From assembly GCA_018398585.1 (NCBI GenBank), contig JAGTTD010000001.1, positions 34,487,938-34,551,937 of the forward strand: a stretch of 64,000 bases of DNA. Direction: 5' to 3'. Origin of the DNA: Simmondsia chinensis (taxonomy: Eukaryota > Streptophyta > Magnoliopsida > Caryophyllales > Simmondsiaceae). Each line of letters opens with the position of its first letter. The stretch's first letter is position 1. This document shows positions 1 to 10,595 of this stretch, one piece after another. Made by a program: the position numbers and the translations under genes. The notes beneath the pieces are model-generated. The model worked only from the letters and a program-made list of their open reading frames with translations, made no database searches and was not told the DNA's origin.

Positions 1-713
1 AAATATTCATAAGATGAATATATAATACGATAATAGTGTTTTAAAAACACAAAAAAATAATAATAATAAAACCTAAAATGAAAAAGAGACTTGTGCTGGA
101 TGACAACACCAGCTGATTTTTGTGTAATTTTAGTGCGAGTGCTATGCGTGGCTGACGAGGTATTTTTTTGTTATAAGATATTTATCTTGAGACATTCAAG
201 GTTTAAGTTTTGGAACCCGATTTTCTCCCATGATGGAAACTCCAACAGTATTTTAGGGGTTTTCTAAATAATTCTTCAGCATAAGTTTTCTAAAAAAATA
301 ATAATTTGTAAAGATTGAATAAGTTAATTATTTTTGGAAGCCCACACTTTCGGTGCTAGAAGAGGTCATTGTAAAGAAGACCTTGAGGTGTCAAGATGTT
401 CTACTTCTAATTTCATATCTTTAAGTAGGAGTTGAAATTCGCACTTCAGATATGTCTAAATTAAGTATTTGATATTAATTTTGTTTTTCTTTGACTTAGT
501 TTATTATATGTACTATGTTTATTTAAGTTTATAGTTGTTTTAATCGATGTTTTATGGTAGTCATATTATGAACTTATAAAAGTAAGATCTAGATTTTATT
601 AAATAGTTTAATTATGTCAGAGCTTTAGATTTTAAATAATGAATTTTAAATTAGTTTTCCGCTGCGCTCGCCCAAACCAACTAAGGGAAAGTTTTTGAAA
701 TATGTTCTCAACA
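1..713 (+). mobile_element. Copia-like LTR, 3' part (left edge of window)
   Basis: The segment ends in ...CTCAACA and is followed at once by a tRNA-iMet-type primer-binding site, which defines the 3' boundary of a 5' LTR. It is recognisably homologous over most of its length to 16770-17505 and, in its last 380 bp, to 19590-19975: all share the passage ending in a purine/pyrimidine-mixed tract, 'GGGAAA' and 'AACA'. About 160 bp of the 5' end lies outside the window, judging from the 16398-17505 copy. No coding potential. Confidence 0.7.
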
Positions 714-715
714 AT

Positions 716-727
716 TGGTATCAAAGC
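716..727 (+). promoter_or_regulatory. Primer-binding site of the LTR element
   Basis: TGGTATCAAAGC lies three bases after the LTR end and differs by one base from the usual tRNA-iMet complement TGGTATCAGAGC. It would prime minus-strand DNA synthesis on plus-oriented element RNA. Confidence 0.7.
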
Positions 728-1573
728 AAACTCTAAATACGTTCATCAAATTGGGAATTTCATTAAAAGAAAAAAAAGGCCAATCCTGAATATTATTATT
801 GATAATTCTTTTTAGTATATAATTATTCATATCACTTTGGTTCATTTTCAAACTATTTTACATCAAACTTTTATCGTTTTTGCTTCTTTTGGTTCCTATC
901 ATTATTTCCTTGCAAAAATGCTCATTTTATGCCAATTCTTGCTAGGGTTTATCATCAACATCAAAAGTAAATGCAAGAAACATCTAGCAATGGCAAAAAA
1001 AGGGGATAAACACATCGATTCTATGTGGTTATGCAGGGAAACAACATGTACAAATTGTTGCAAATCACAATTTTGGGTGGCTAAATGGACAAATCAAGTG
1101 TAAGAACTTGTTAAACACTTCATGAACACATAGAAATTGATGTAAGAAATAAGTTTTGGGCAGAAAAATGAAGTAAAGAAATCAGCAACTTGATGAGCAT
1201 GGGCGGCAATGGGAGGCGCTTATAGCGAATGAGAAAGAACTTGTTCTATTTTTTTATTTCATGACTTCCAATTCTCAATACTTTAAATAGGAATGTTTGG
1301 GAAGTTTTTTAGCATCAATTCGTCCAGCAAAAACTCAAAACAAAGTAGAAAAACTAGGTAGAAACTAAGAGGAAAGGAACAAAGAAAAGAAAGTTGGTTT
1401 GTAATTTCGCATTTTTAAGTTCTTTCTATCCTTTTCTTCTTTAAGTTTAGGGATTCTGTCTTAGTTTTGCTTTATATTATGTATACTATGAACTAATTTT
1501 GTCTTTTCAAGGCTACTATGTAGCCTAAGTTATAATATAGGCTCTTTTCTAATTCAACGTACTCAAAGTTGTT
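728..1573. other. Leader or flanking DNA, no recognisable gene
   Basis: AT-rich sequence following the primer-binding site. An 88-codon open frame at 837-1103 has no retroviral motif and I treat it as chance. The part from about 1400 to 1573 (describing 'ctatgaactaa... ggctactatgtagcc') has the flavour of the R/U5 half of a Tat-type gypsy LTR that continues into the direct repeat downstream. Confidence 0.4.
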
Positions 1574-2360
1574 TTATCGCGTTGTTTGAGTATTTATCAT
1601 TGTTCTTTATGAGTTTTAAATAATTGATCACCATTCGTACCCTATAATGATTCATAATGAGTCTGATAGGAATTTATAAGGAATGCTAAAGTGATAAACC
1701 CCACAAATTGAGTGAATACTCGAGATAAATTAACGTGATTTGTGTGGTCTTAAGTAACAACCATGGATCTTCAAAATTCTTTTGTTATTTGAATTCATGC
1801 AAAAGATTGATGAGTCAATATGTAAAATAGTATGCCAAATGTTACTCGAGAGAGAATATTTAGCAAATTAGGATTTTTGACCATCAACGCATAATAACAA
1901 CTTAAATATCTAGAATAGAAAGGCGTATTGATGCAACTAAGTAAAATCGGATGCCTTGGATCGTATCAAATCATAAAAATCATCTAGAATTAGAACACTG
2001 TTCATAAAAATCAGTAACCATTTTTGTTCTTTTTCATTTTGTTTGTTTCATAACAAAAATTTCAAATTTCGGTCTTTCAAATAGTGCTGAAAATACTCAT
2101 TTCGGTACTTATTCAATAACAATCCTCATGGGATGATACTGTACTTATTCTATATTACTTGGTACGACTTAATGCACTTGCTAAGCAAACATCAAGCACA
2201 TCCATTATTAAAGACTTTAATAACAAGATTGAAGGTTCATCAAAGTTTTAAATTCAATCAAAGAGTGCAATTCTAAATCGAATCTAATGAGATTAGATAT
2301 TCATGGAGTTGAACGGTTTAGATTACTACTCTAATGTAACTTGATTTTAAAACAAGATGT
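1574..2360 (+). repeat. 0.79-kb direct repeat, left copy (Tat-like LTR end)
   Basis: Near-identical to 6924-7714, starting at the shared TTATCGCGTTGTTTGAG and ending at CAAGATGTGAAATAT. The two copies flank the minus-strand copia element. Around 2120-2200 the copy contains a 'TCCTCATGGGATGATAC ... GACTTAATGCACTTGCTAAG' passage that resembles the U5 end of plant Tat/Ogre-type gypsy LTRs ('ccctgtgggatacgac...cttagtgcacttgc'), so the repeated DNA is probably a solo LTR plus about 160 bp of its flank. It is far too long to be an ordinary 5-bp target duplication. Confidence 0.75.
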
Positions 2361-2948
2361 GAAATATGTTGGTGTTAACACTTGTAAAATCAAGAAAACG
2401 GGTAACTATCCGATCTTCAGGTTTCGAGGCGTGAAGTCACTTTCCTTAAGACTTATTTCATCGTGTGAAAGAGTCTCGGGGATACAACGATAACCAAGTA
2501 AAGTGGAGTGAAAGTATGTAAAGGGAGATATATGGAGATGTAAGAGAATGACCGTTTTTCAAATGCCAAGAAACTTTTTCATCATCATTCATCAATCAAA
2601 TTGGTGGGGAATATATAATAGATCAAGTGAAAGAAGACGTCCCAAAACATACCCCAAAATGGGGTGCAAAAACCCGAGAAGTTATCGCGCGAAAACTTGG
2701 AAAAAATGACACTGTGTGTCGACACAGTTCTGCAGGCTCGGTTCTGTTGATCTGTGTGTTGACACACATCTCTGCATCCCTGTTTCTGTAAGAATGTGTG
2801 TCGACACATAGCCCTATATGTCGACACACATCCCAATACACATCAAAACATATCAAAACACATCAAAACACTTAGAACACACATTTGGGACCAACTTCGA
2901 AACACTTCATTCACAAATTTCATTACATAATTTCAAAATACATCAACA
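2361..2948 (-). mobile_element. 3' LTR of the minus-strand copia element
   Basis: On the minus strand the LTR opens with TGTTGATGTATTTTG at 2948, directly after a polypurine tract (2949-2962, AAATGGTGGGGGAA). It runs down to the edge of the direct repeat near 2361, where the last bases read ...CCAACA. It contains several palindromic TGTGTCGACACA-like motifs between 2710 and 2835. No matching 5' LTR is present upstream of gag, so the element is incomplete. Confidence 0.65.
2710..2835 (-). repeat. Cluster of GTCGAC palindromes inside the LTR
   Basis: Four copies of a 12-14 bp self-complementary motif, TGTGTCGACACA or a one-base variant, occur at about 2714, 2754, 2796 and 2817. Each is separated by 20-40 bp of unrelated sequence. 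They sit in the U3-like first part of the LTR, where enhancer repeats are common in copia elements; a role as binding sites is inference. Confidence 0.55.
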
Positions 2949-2962
2949 TTCCCCCACCATTT
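2949..2962 (-). promoter_or_regulatory. Polypurine tract of the copia element
   Basis: AAATGGTGGGGGAA on the minus strand abuts the TG of the 3' LTR, the expected position of the plus-strand primer. Confidence 0.6.
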
Positions 2963-3519
2963 TCAATGTACAATCATTCTCATAAATAACATCTCTAAGT
3001 TAAAGGAGGCCATGTCGCGCATCAATGAGGGTGTCTATCGATTGAACCCCCAGCTAGTGATGACATGTTTGCAATTAATCGAATCGAAGATGGTAGACTA
3101 AGCTTTGAACCACCCAACCCTTTTGACTAACTGAACACCCCACCACGCACTAGGCATTCTACTCTCCGTACATACCATACACCTCCCAGATCGACACATA
3201 TGACGCCGTGTGTCCTGTACCCTTCGCGAGTGTATCAGGGCCAAGCCCTTTGTCAAAATTCACCCCTTGAAGTGGCCAAACTTCACACTCACTAAGGTGG
3301 ACCCCAACAGATCATGTCCTGCGACCAACATTCTGTTACAAGATTATCAAGGCCGGGTCCATTAAGAGCATACGCTTATCCTTGAAATCTCTGACGCAGT
3401 ACCAAGCACTTCACACACGGGATGGAAATATTCTTTTGTGCTTGCGGCCACACGGATGATAAAACTCACTCATTGAACCCAAGACCTAGCGTCTGACTAG
3501 GCATCGAGTTGAGGGCCAA

Positions 3520-5640
3520 TCATGGGTGACTAAAAACAACAGGTTTCAACCCCATCCCTATGCACGTTCTCAGGACTAAGTCTCTTGCAAGGCCTTTTGT
3601 CAACGGATCCGCGAGATTGTGACTTGTCCTCACAAAATCCACAGTGATGACACCTTCTCGAATCAGATGCCTCACTATACTATGTCTCATACCAATGTGT
3701 CGGGACTTCCTATTGTACACCTCACTGTATGCTTTAGAAAGCGTAGCTTGACTATCACAATGGATAGAGATCGGATTAGGCCACAAAGGTATCTCGAACA
3801 AGAGATCCTTTAATCATTCGACTTCTTTAGCCGCAGAAGCAAGAGCTATAAACTCCGCTGCCATCGTAGAATCAGCTATACAGGTCTGTTTCTTGGAATC
3901 CCAAGAAACTGCACCTCCGCAGAGTAAGAAAACCCATCCACTCGTTGATGCATGATCCTCCCCATGGGAGATCCAACTGCATTCGAGTATCCCTCCAAAA
4001 TCGGGGGATACCCCACATACGAAATACCATAACCTATGGTACTCTTTAGGTACTTCAGTACTCTATAGATCGCTTGCCAATGTAGCTTACTAGGATTGCT
4101 AGTATATCTACTAAGCTTTCCAACAACATAGGCTATGTCAGGCCTAGTGCTCGTTATGGCGTACATCAGACACCCAATGACTTGGGCATAATCCAACTGA
4201 TGAACAGGTGGGCCCCTATTTGGTGCCAATTTCATACTTGGGTCCATGGGTGTGAGCGCCGGTGCACATGCACCACAGTGAACCTCTTCAACACACTCTC
4301 CACATAGTGGGATTGAGTCATGGATATGGAGTCCCCATTCCTTACAATCCTTATACCAAGGATTACCTCGGCATCACCCATGTCTTTCATAGCAAAGTTT
4401 TCAGAGAGCACCTTTTTGTCCTCTCTACTTGCTCTAGATCCGTACTAAATATCAACATTTCATCCACATATAAGCAAATTATGACACCTTTGCCATTCTC
4501 AAATTTGCTATAAACACACTTATCTGATTCATTTATCATGAACCCGTTGTTCAAAACAACCTCATCAAACTTTTGATGCCATTGTTTCGGGGCTTGCTTC
4601 AGCCCATACAGAGAGCGTATGAGTTTACATACCTTCCTCTCTTGGACCGGTACAACAAACCCTTCAAGTTGTTTCATGTACACTTCCTCTTCCAATTCAC
4701 CATTCAGAAAGGCCGTTTTCACATCCATTTGGTGAATTACTAGTTTATACATAGAAGCAAGAGCAATCAACACTCTTATAGTCGATATCCTCGCCACGGG
4801 GGCATAAGTGTCAAAGTAGTCTAACCCATGTTTCTAGGTAAACCCTTTAACCACCAATCGGGCCTTGAACTTATCAATAGTCCCATCGACTTTCATCTTC
4901 TTCTTGAAGATCCATTTACACCCAATCGGCTTACTGCCTTGTGGAAGATCCACCAATATCCAGGTATTACTACCCATGATGGAATCCATCTCATCATTAA
5001 TTGCCTCTTTCCAAAAAGCGGCATCATGAGACCTCATTGCCTCATCAAACGTGATAGGGTCGGCCTCCATGACGTGACAACATGGTATGATAGAGACCAC
5101 ATCATTTCTCGAACCTTCTACCAAAAAGGTATAAAAATCCGATCCGAAAGATTTCTCTTTCCTTACTCTCTTACTCCTTCGGAGTTCTGGAGTAGAATCA
5201 GAGGCTCGTTCCCCCTCATGGTGAACATCATCATCACCATACGACACTGGTGTGTAGTTATCAATCGGTACATAATTCCTCGGTCTAGGGATAGAAGTGA
5301 ACCGATTCTCATCAAAGATGGCATCTCTCAACTCTATTATTGTATTAATACCAACATAATCATTTGGCTCAATTATATAGAATCGATACGCTTTACTATG
5401 CGGTGCATACCCAACAAATACGCTATCGATGCCTCTTTCACCTAACTTCTTACGTTTAGGTTCAGGGACTCTAACTACGGCCCTAAACCCCCACACTTTA
5501 AGATAACTCAACTTAGCCGGTCTACCGTTCCAATGTTCATACGGGGTCATTTTGCTTTTCTTATTCGGAACACGGCTCAAATTATGACAGGATGTTAGCA
5601 TAGTCTCACCCCAAAGATACCCCTTTCCAACAACCACCCC
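3520..5640 (-). pseudogene. Copia pol relic: integrase C-end, RT, RNase H
   Basis: Ty1/copia polyprotein in three disjoint frames. From 5' to 3' on the minus strand: the end of integrase and the linker (about 5610-5150, KVWGF, VFVGY), RT (about 5060-4380, GCKWIFKKK, DVKTAFLNGEL, SLYGLKQAPKQW), then connection and RNase H (4247-3520, STRPDIAYVVGKLSRY, CDSQATLSKAYSEVYN, HNLADPLTKGLARD). Breaks seen: an in-frame TAG at about 4831, a frameshift near 4390 and another near 3880. The RT catalytic box reads YVDE instead of YVDD, so the second aspartate is lost. Downstream (3519-2963) there is about 550 bp without a gene up to the polypurine tract. Non-functional; assignment to copia is firm. Confidence 0.9.
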
Positions 5641-6817
5641 CCCCCCCCCCCCCCCCCCCCCCTCTCGATAGTATAACCTTGTCAGACTCGAAAACCATTT
5701 TAAAATCGAACCTATTGAGTAGGCCACCAGACACATGGTTCTTCTTTACATCCGGGGCATAGTATACATCGGTAAGGATAAGGGTTTTTCCAGAAGTGAA
5801 AAGTAAATCAACTTTTCCCTTCCCCTTCACCGATATACTCGCTCCATTGCCCATGAACAACACAGTACTGTTGTTCACGGGTTCCAATTCTGTAAAGAAA
5901 CCTTTGTCTTTACATAAGTGCTTTGTGGCCCCCCAGTCAACCCACCAAGAGTCATCACTCTCAGCTAAGTTGATCTCCGAGATCATCACCACGAACCTAT
6001 CGTTCAAATTTTTGTTGCGATGATCCCGGCCCTTCCCCTTATTGTTCTTAAGGCAGATGCAGTCCCTCCTTAGGTGACCAGGCATATGACACTCCCAACA
6101 AACCGACTTTGTTTTCTTTTCGTTGCGTTTCTTGTGAAAGTGTCTTGTTCGTTTGGTCCTTTTACTCGTCTGGCCTTCTTCTGTGACATTGATCTTTCCA
6201 ATGTCACTAGGGCGGTCCTTGTTGTCATCCGGTAACCTGTATCCTTCCTCATTTCTCAAATGGTTAGCCAATTCTTCGATTGACATATCTTCCTTTTTGT
6301 GCTTGAGAGACTTCTTAATGTCTCTCCAAGAAGGGGGAAGTTTTTCAATCAAAGACGAAACAACAATGGTGTCGTCCATGTTCATATTATGTTGTTTAAA
6401 ATGATTCGAAATTTGTTCAATTTCATGGAATTGCTCCATGACCGGACGACCATCTACCATTTTATAGTTATTTAATTGACTAACTAAAAATTTCTTACTT
6501 GTGGCGTCTTCTGCCATGTACCGAGCCTCGAGTGCATCCCACAGTTCCTTCGCGTTCGGGACGTCGGAGTAGATGTTGAGTATGTGCCCTCGACATATGT
6601 AGTCATCATTCTCCCACTTCAACAGGGCTTGTTGCTCGGCCAGTGTCTCCTCCTCCTCAGCAGCAGGGTGTGCAGGGTATGGTGTATTCAGGACATACAC
6701 CACGTTGAGCACCGTGATCAGGAAGTGCATCTTCCTCTGCCAACGGCGGAAATTCCTGCCATCAAAACGGTCCAATTTGACAAAATTCGCGGTCATCTCT
6801 CTCAGTAACGAAGCCAT
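5606..6817 (-). pseudogene. Copia gag-protease relic
   Basis: Open frame of about 400 codons from the methionine at 6817 (MASLLREMTANFVKLDRF). Order: an UBN2-type gag domain (residues ~10-200, with ELWDALEARY and SLIEKLPPSW), a basic linker, a canonical CX2CX4HX4C zinc knuckle (CWECHMPGHLRRDC), then an aspartic protease whose active site reads DWGATKH rather than the usual DSG/DTG. The start at 6817 is preferred over the upstream in-frame ATG at 6904, because the intervening codons lie in the inverted LTR fragment. The frame runs into a G26 tract at 5662-5637, after which integrase residues appear in another frame. Confidence 0.85.
5637..5662. repeat. C26 homopolymer
   Basis: Twenty-six consecutive C on the plus strand (G on the coding strand) at the junction where the protease-proximal sequence jumps to the C-terminal part of integrase. 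Confidence 0.95.
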
Positions 6818-6837
6818 GTCAAACCCAAAATCCCAAA

Positions 6838-6925
6838 CGTGAAAAATAAGTCTTAAGGAAAGTGACTTCACGCCTCGAAATCGAAAGATCGGATAGTCAC
6901 CCATTTTCTTGATTTTACAAGTGTT
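6838..6925 (-). repeat. Inverted copy of the copia LTR terminus
   Basis: The reverse complement of this block matches 2373-2460, the last ~88 bp of the 3' LTR, with roughly 92% identity by eye; shared landmarks are CACTTGTAAAATCAAGAAAA and GAGGCGTGAAGTCACTTTCC. Instead of a 5' LTR, the element therefore begins with an LTR end in the wrong orientation, and the copia body is bounded by an inverted repeat. Confidence 0.8.
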
Positions 6926-7714
6926 ATCGCGTTGTTTGAGTGTTTATCATTGTTCTTCATGAGTTTTAAATAATTGATCACCATTCGAACCCTATAATGA
7001 TTCATAATGAGTCTGATAGGAATTTATAATGAATGCTAAAGTGATAAACACCCCAAATTGAACGAATACTCGAGATAAATTAACGTGATTTGTGTGGTCT
7101 TAAGTGAAAACCATGGATCTTCAAAACTCTTTGTTATTTAAATTCATGCAAAAGATTGATGAGTCAATATATAAAATAGTATGCTAAATGTTGCTTAGGA
7201 TAGAATATTTAGTAAATAAGGATTTTTGACCATCAACACATAATAACAACTTAAATATCTAGAATAGAAAGGCGTATTGATGCAACTAGGTAAAATCGGA
7301 TGCCTTGGATCTTATCAAACCATAAAAATCATCTAGAATTAGAACACTGTTCATAAAAATCAGTAACCATTTTTGTTCTTTTTCATTTTGTTTGTTTCAT
7401 ATCAAAAACTTCAAATTTAGGTCTTTCAAACAGTGCTGAAAATACTCATTTCGGTACTTATTCATTAACTATCCTCATGGGATGATACTCTACTTATTCT
7501 ATATTACTTGGTATGACTTAGTGCACTTGCTAAGCAAACATCAAGCACATCAATTATTAAAGACTTTAATAACAAGATTGAAGGTTCATCAAAGTTTTAA
7601 ATTCAATCAAGGAGTGCAATTCTAAATCAAATCTAATGAGATTAGATATTCAAGGAGTTGAATGGTTTAGATTATTACTCTAAGTAACTAGAGTTTGAAA
7701 CAAGATGTGAAATA
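6924..7714 (+). repeat. 0.79-kb direct repeat, right copy
   Basis: Counterpart of 1574-2360, same orientation, with scattered substitutions and one-base indels. It ends at the shared GATGTGAAATAT, after which the flanks diverge. Confidence 0.8.
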
Positions 7715-8400
7715 TTCAATTATTGAATATTTTATGCTAATCCAAAACATAGAATATCTAATTAGATTAGATGTTTGGTTTACGACTTAATGAGATTAAT
7801 ATGTAAAAAAGTGATTTATTTTTTAAATTAAACTTTTAAATTAGAAAAGGGGAAGAAAGAAAAAGTGGTGTTCGTCCTTTTTTGAAAATTTTTAAATTTC
7901 TATTATTAAAATTATTTAAATAAATAAATAACTAATTAAGATGAGATTCTAATTAAGATTATGTGATAATCTTTCCCTAAAGTGTTTTAGAAAAATTGTT
8001 ACTTGTTCCAATCTTGAAGCCCTTAAATGTTGTTATTCAAATTGTTTGACAGCATGACATTTGTCAAATTTTGTTCACATGTTTGTTATTATTTAAATGA
8101 GTTAAATATTCTGTATAATATAAATAAAGTTACAAGGCCATATAACTTGGTGAAATATTTGATTTCGTTGAGTGGAAGAAATTTTTCAATAGATCTAATA
8201 TGATTTGATAGTTCAGCAGTTGAATTATATAAAAAAGAAAATTCTTATAATTTGTCTAATAAGATTGGATTATGTAGGCTGAATAATTAAAGGAATCTAA
8301 TTGGATAAGGATTTTATTTAATTGTTAAATAAAATTTAGAATATGATTCTAATAATGATTGACCGATTCTAATAATGATTGTGCGACAATCAAATTCAAA
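7715..8400. other. AT-rich DNA, nothing recognised
   Basis: Very AT-rich (long runs of A/T, repeated 'attagatta' motifs). No motif, repeat boundary or credible reading frame seen. Confidence 0.5.
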
Positions 8401-8600
8401 ACAATGTTCCGCAATTGTAAATTTCAAGTGAGAGAGACGATCCAGGGTTGATTCCTCACGGTCTCTGTTGCCAATCCAATAGTATAGTGAATGGGCGCTA
8501 CTTCTTAAGGAGGGCGTTTGCTCATGGAATACAGTGTTAGACTTCTTTATAATAGATAGAAGTGCAGGAAAAGCAGATGCGGCCATGCTAATGTGGAGTA
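8401..8600. repeat. Diverged third copy of part of the 0.62-kb repeat
   Basis: The stretch around 8470-8555 ('CCAATAGTATAGTGAATGGG ... TACAGTGTTAGACTTCT') aligns with 8948-9020 and 9565-9640 of the tandem units but is much more diverged. The minus-strand ORF 8586-8314 crosses it and shows no domain I recognise. Confidence 0.5.
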
Positions 8601-8760
8601 TCTTGTTTACTTGTATTAATATCTAAGTAATGGTATACACTTAAATAGTATATTAGTTTCATGGGGAGGATTATGATATTGTCTTAGAGACTAAGGAAGA
8701 AACGGTGAGTTAAATATGTTTAGGAAACACATTAATTGAGAAAATTTCTCACTTGACTAA

Positions 8761-9992
8761 TTTCTTATTATGCTGCCTTTCTTATAGTAACGGGTAGATT
8801 GGTTAGCTTATCGTTGCACACACACAGAGAATAGTTAGGTGGATTCCATGCTTTATTTGTTTGCTAAAATTATTAAAAGGTTCACAAGACTCAAATATCA
8901 AGTTGGAGCGAGTTTCTATGTGAATGCCCAAGTCCTCTATTGCTGACCTAATAGTATGGCGGGTTGCATCACTCCTCGAGGAGGATGTTGATCTGCAAAA
9001 TACAACGTTAGACTTCTGTTAGGATGAACTGAAGTCCAAGCAATGGAGTACAGTTACAACGATGTCCAGTCGGTTGGGTCACCATGGCATGCATGTAAAT
9101 GTCAAATTGTGAACTCCGAACTTTGATTGTTAGCTAAAAGTAAGAAAAGCAATCCTATATGTTATATGACTTGTTTTATAGTTTTTTATTTCAGTCTGGT
9201 TGTTATACTTTTGCATTACGATCATTATTGGTATGTCTTACTTATCTGTTCTATTATGCTCACTATGATGTGATATGTCTTAGTACATGAAGAAAACCAA
9301 GAGATGTTTCGAGTTCAGTAGGTTACTGCTAGTATATCTACTAAGTAGAAAAGAACTTTTGGAATGTTATAGTAAACTAATTTCTTATTATGCTTCCTCT
9401 CTTGTAGTAACGGGTAGATTGGTTAGCTCATCATTGCACACACAGAGAATTGTTAGGCGGATTCCATGCTTTATTTGTTTGCTAAAATTATTAAAAGGTG
9501 CATAAGACTCAAATATCAAGTAGGAGCAAGTTTCTATGTGAATGCCCAAGGCCTCCATTACTGATCTAATAGTATGGTGGGTTTCATTACTCCTCGAGGA
9601 GGATGTTAATCCGCAGAATACAACGTTAGACTTCTGTTAGGATGAACTAAAGTCCAAGCAATCGAGTACATTCACACCGATGTGGAGTCGGTTGGGTCAC
9701 CATGGCATACATGTAAGTGTCAAATTACTCAGAACTTTGATTGTTAGCTAAAAGTAAGAAAAGTAATCCCATATTTTATATGACTTGTTTTATAGTTTTT
9801 GATTTCATACTGTTGTTATACTTTTGCATTGTGATCACTATTGGTATGTCTTACTTGTCTGTTCTATTATGCTCATTGTGATGTGATATGTCTTAGTACA
9901 TGAAGAGAACTAGGAGATGTTCAAAGTTCTCTAGGTTACTGCTAGTGTATCTACTAAGTTGAAGAGAACTTTTGGAATGTTAAAGTAAACTA
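8761..9992. repeat. Tandem duplication of a ~0.62-kb unit
   Basis: Two head-to-tail copies (8761-9380 and 9381-9992), both opening with TTTCTTATTATGCT and ending in a TAAAC TAA context, with 620-bp spacing. Identity is high throughout (shared GTAACGGGTAGATTGGTTAG, CACCATGGCAT, TGCTAGT.TATCTACTAAGT). I recognise no protein in either strand, so the unit is unidentified repeat DNA. Confidence 0.85.
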
Positions 9993-10086
9993 AGAGTTTG
10001 TCGGATGAAAAATTTGGACGTTAGATGTCAAAGTTATTCTAGTATTAAATACTTAAATTGTTAACTGTACTAGTGATGATTAGATA

Positions 10087-10094
10087 TTTGAAAG
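10087..10094. repeat. Target-site duplication, left (TTTGAAAG)
   Basis: The same 8 bp TTTGAAAG recurs at 10588-10595, exactly flanking the MITE. Confidence 0.85.
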
Positions 10095-10587
10095 TAGGGT
10101 GTAAACGAGTCCCAACCGAGCACCCCCTTGTTTGAACTCAAGTTTGATAAGGCTTTTCGAACCCGAGTTCAAGCCAAACTTCTATCGAGCACTTCAAACC
10201 CTTGTTCGAACGTAGTTTGATACAATTTTAGTACATTCAATACTCGGCTGGGCTCGGCTCGTTAGGCTTACCATGCTGAGTTGAGCTCATTATCAATCCC
10301 AATTGACCTCAGAACCTAGTTGAGCTTGCTATGGAGCCACGCTCACTACCGAGCCGAGCATTTTGAGTTATTATCGAACCTATTTAAACCAATACCAACT
10401 ATTAACGAGCTCTTAATCAGCCCTTAATGAGTTTTTTAACGAGTTCTTTTCGAGCCCCTTAACGACCTCTTATTGAACTGTAAATGAACATTAACGAGCA
10501 GAGCGTCCCTCATAATGATCATTAATGAGCCCTAATCAATTTCGAACACGAGCAGTTCATTGAACGTTCAGTTCGTTTACACCCCTA
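10095..10587. mobile_element. hAT-type MITE, complete
   Basis: A 493-bp non-autonomous DNA transposon. Terminal inverted repeats read TAGGGTGTAAACGA on the left and TCGTTTACACCCCTA on the right, and the element is flanked by a perfect 8-bp duplication, the hallmark length of the hAT superfamily. Internally it is packed with short GAGCTCG/CGAGC motifs typical of subterminal repeats bound by a trans-acting hAT transposase. No coding capacity. Confidence 0.85.
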
Positions 10588-10595
10588 TTTGAAAG

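Noticed and set aside
4828..5445. 205-codon plus-strand ORF
   Set aside because: Antisense shadow of the copia RT/integrase frame, which has clear homologous motifs.
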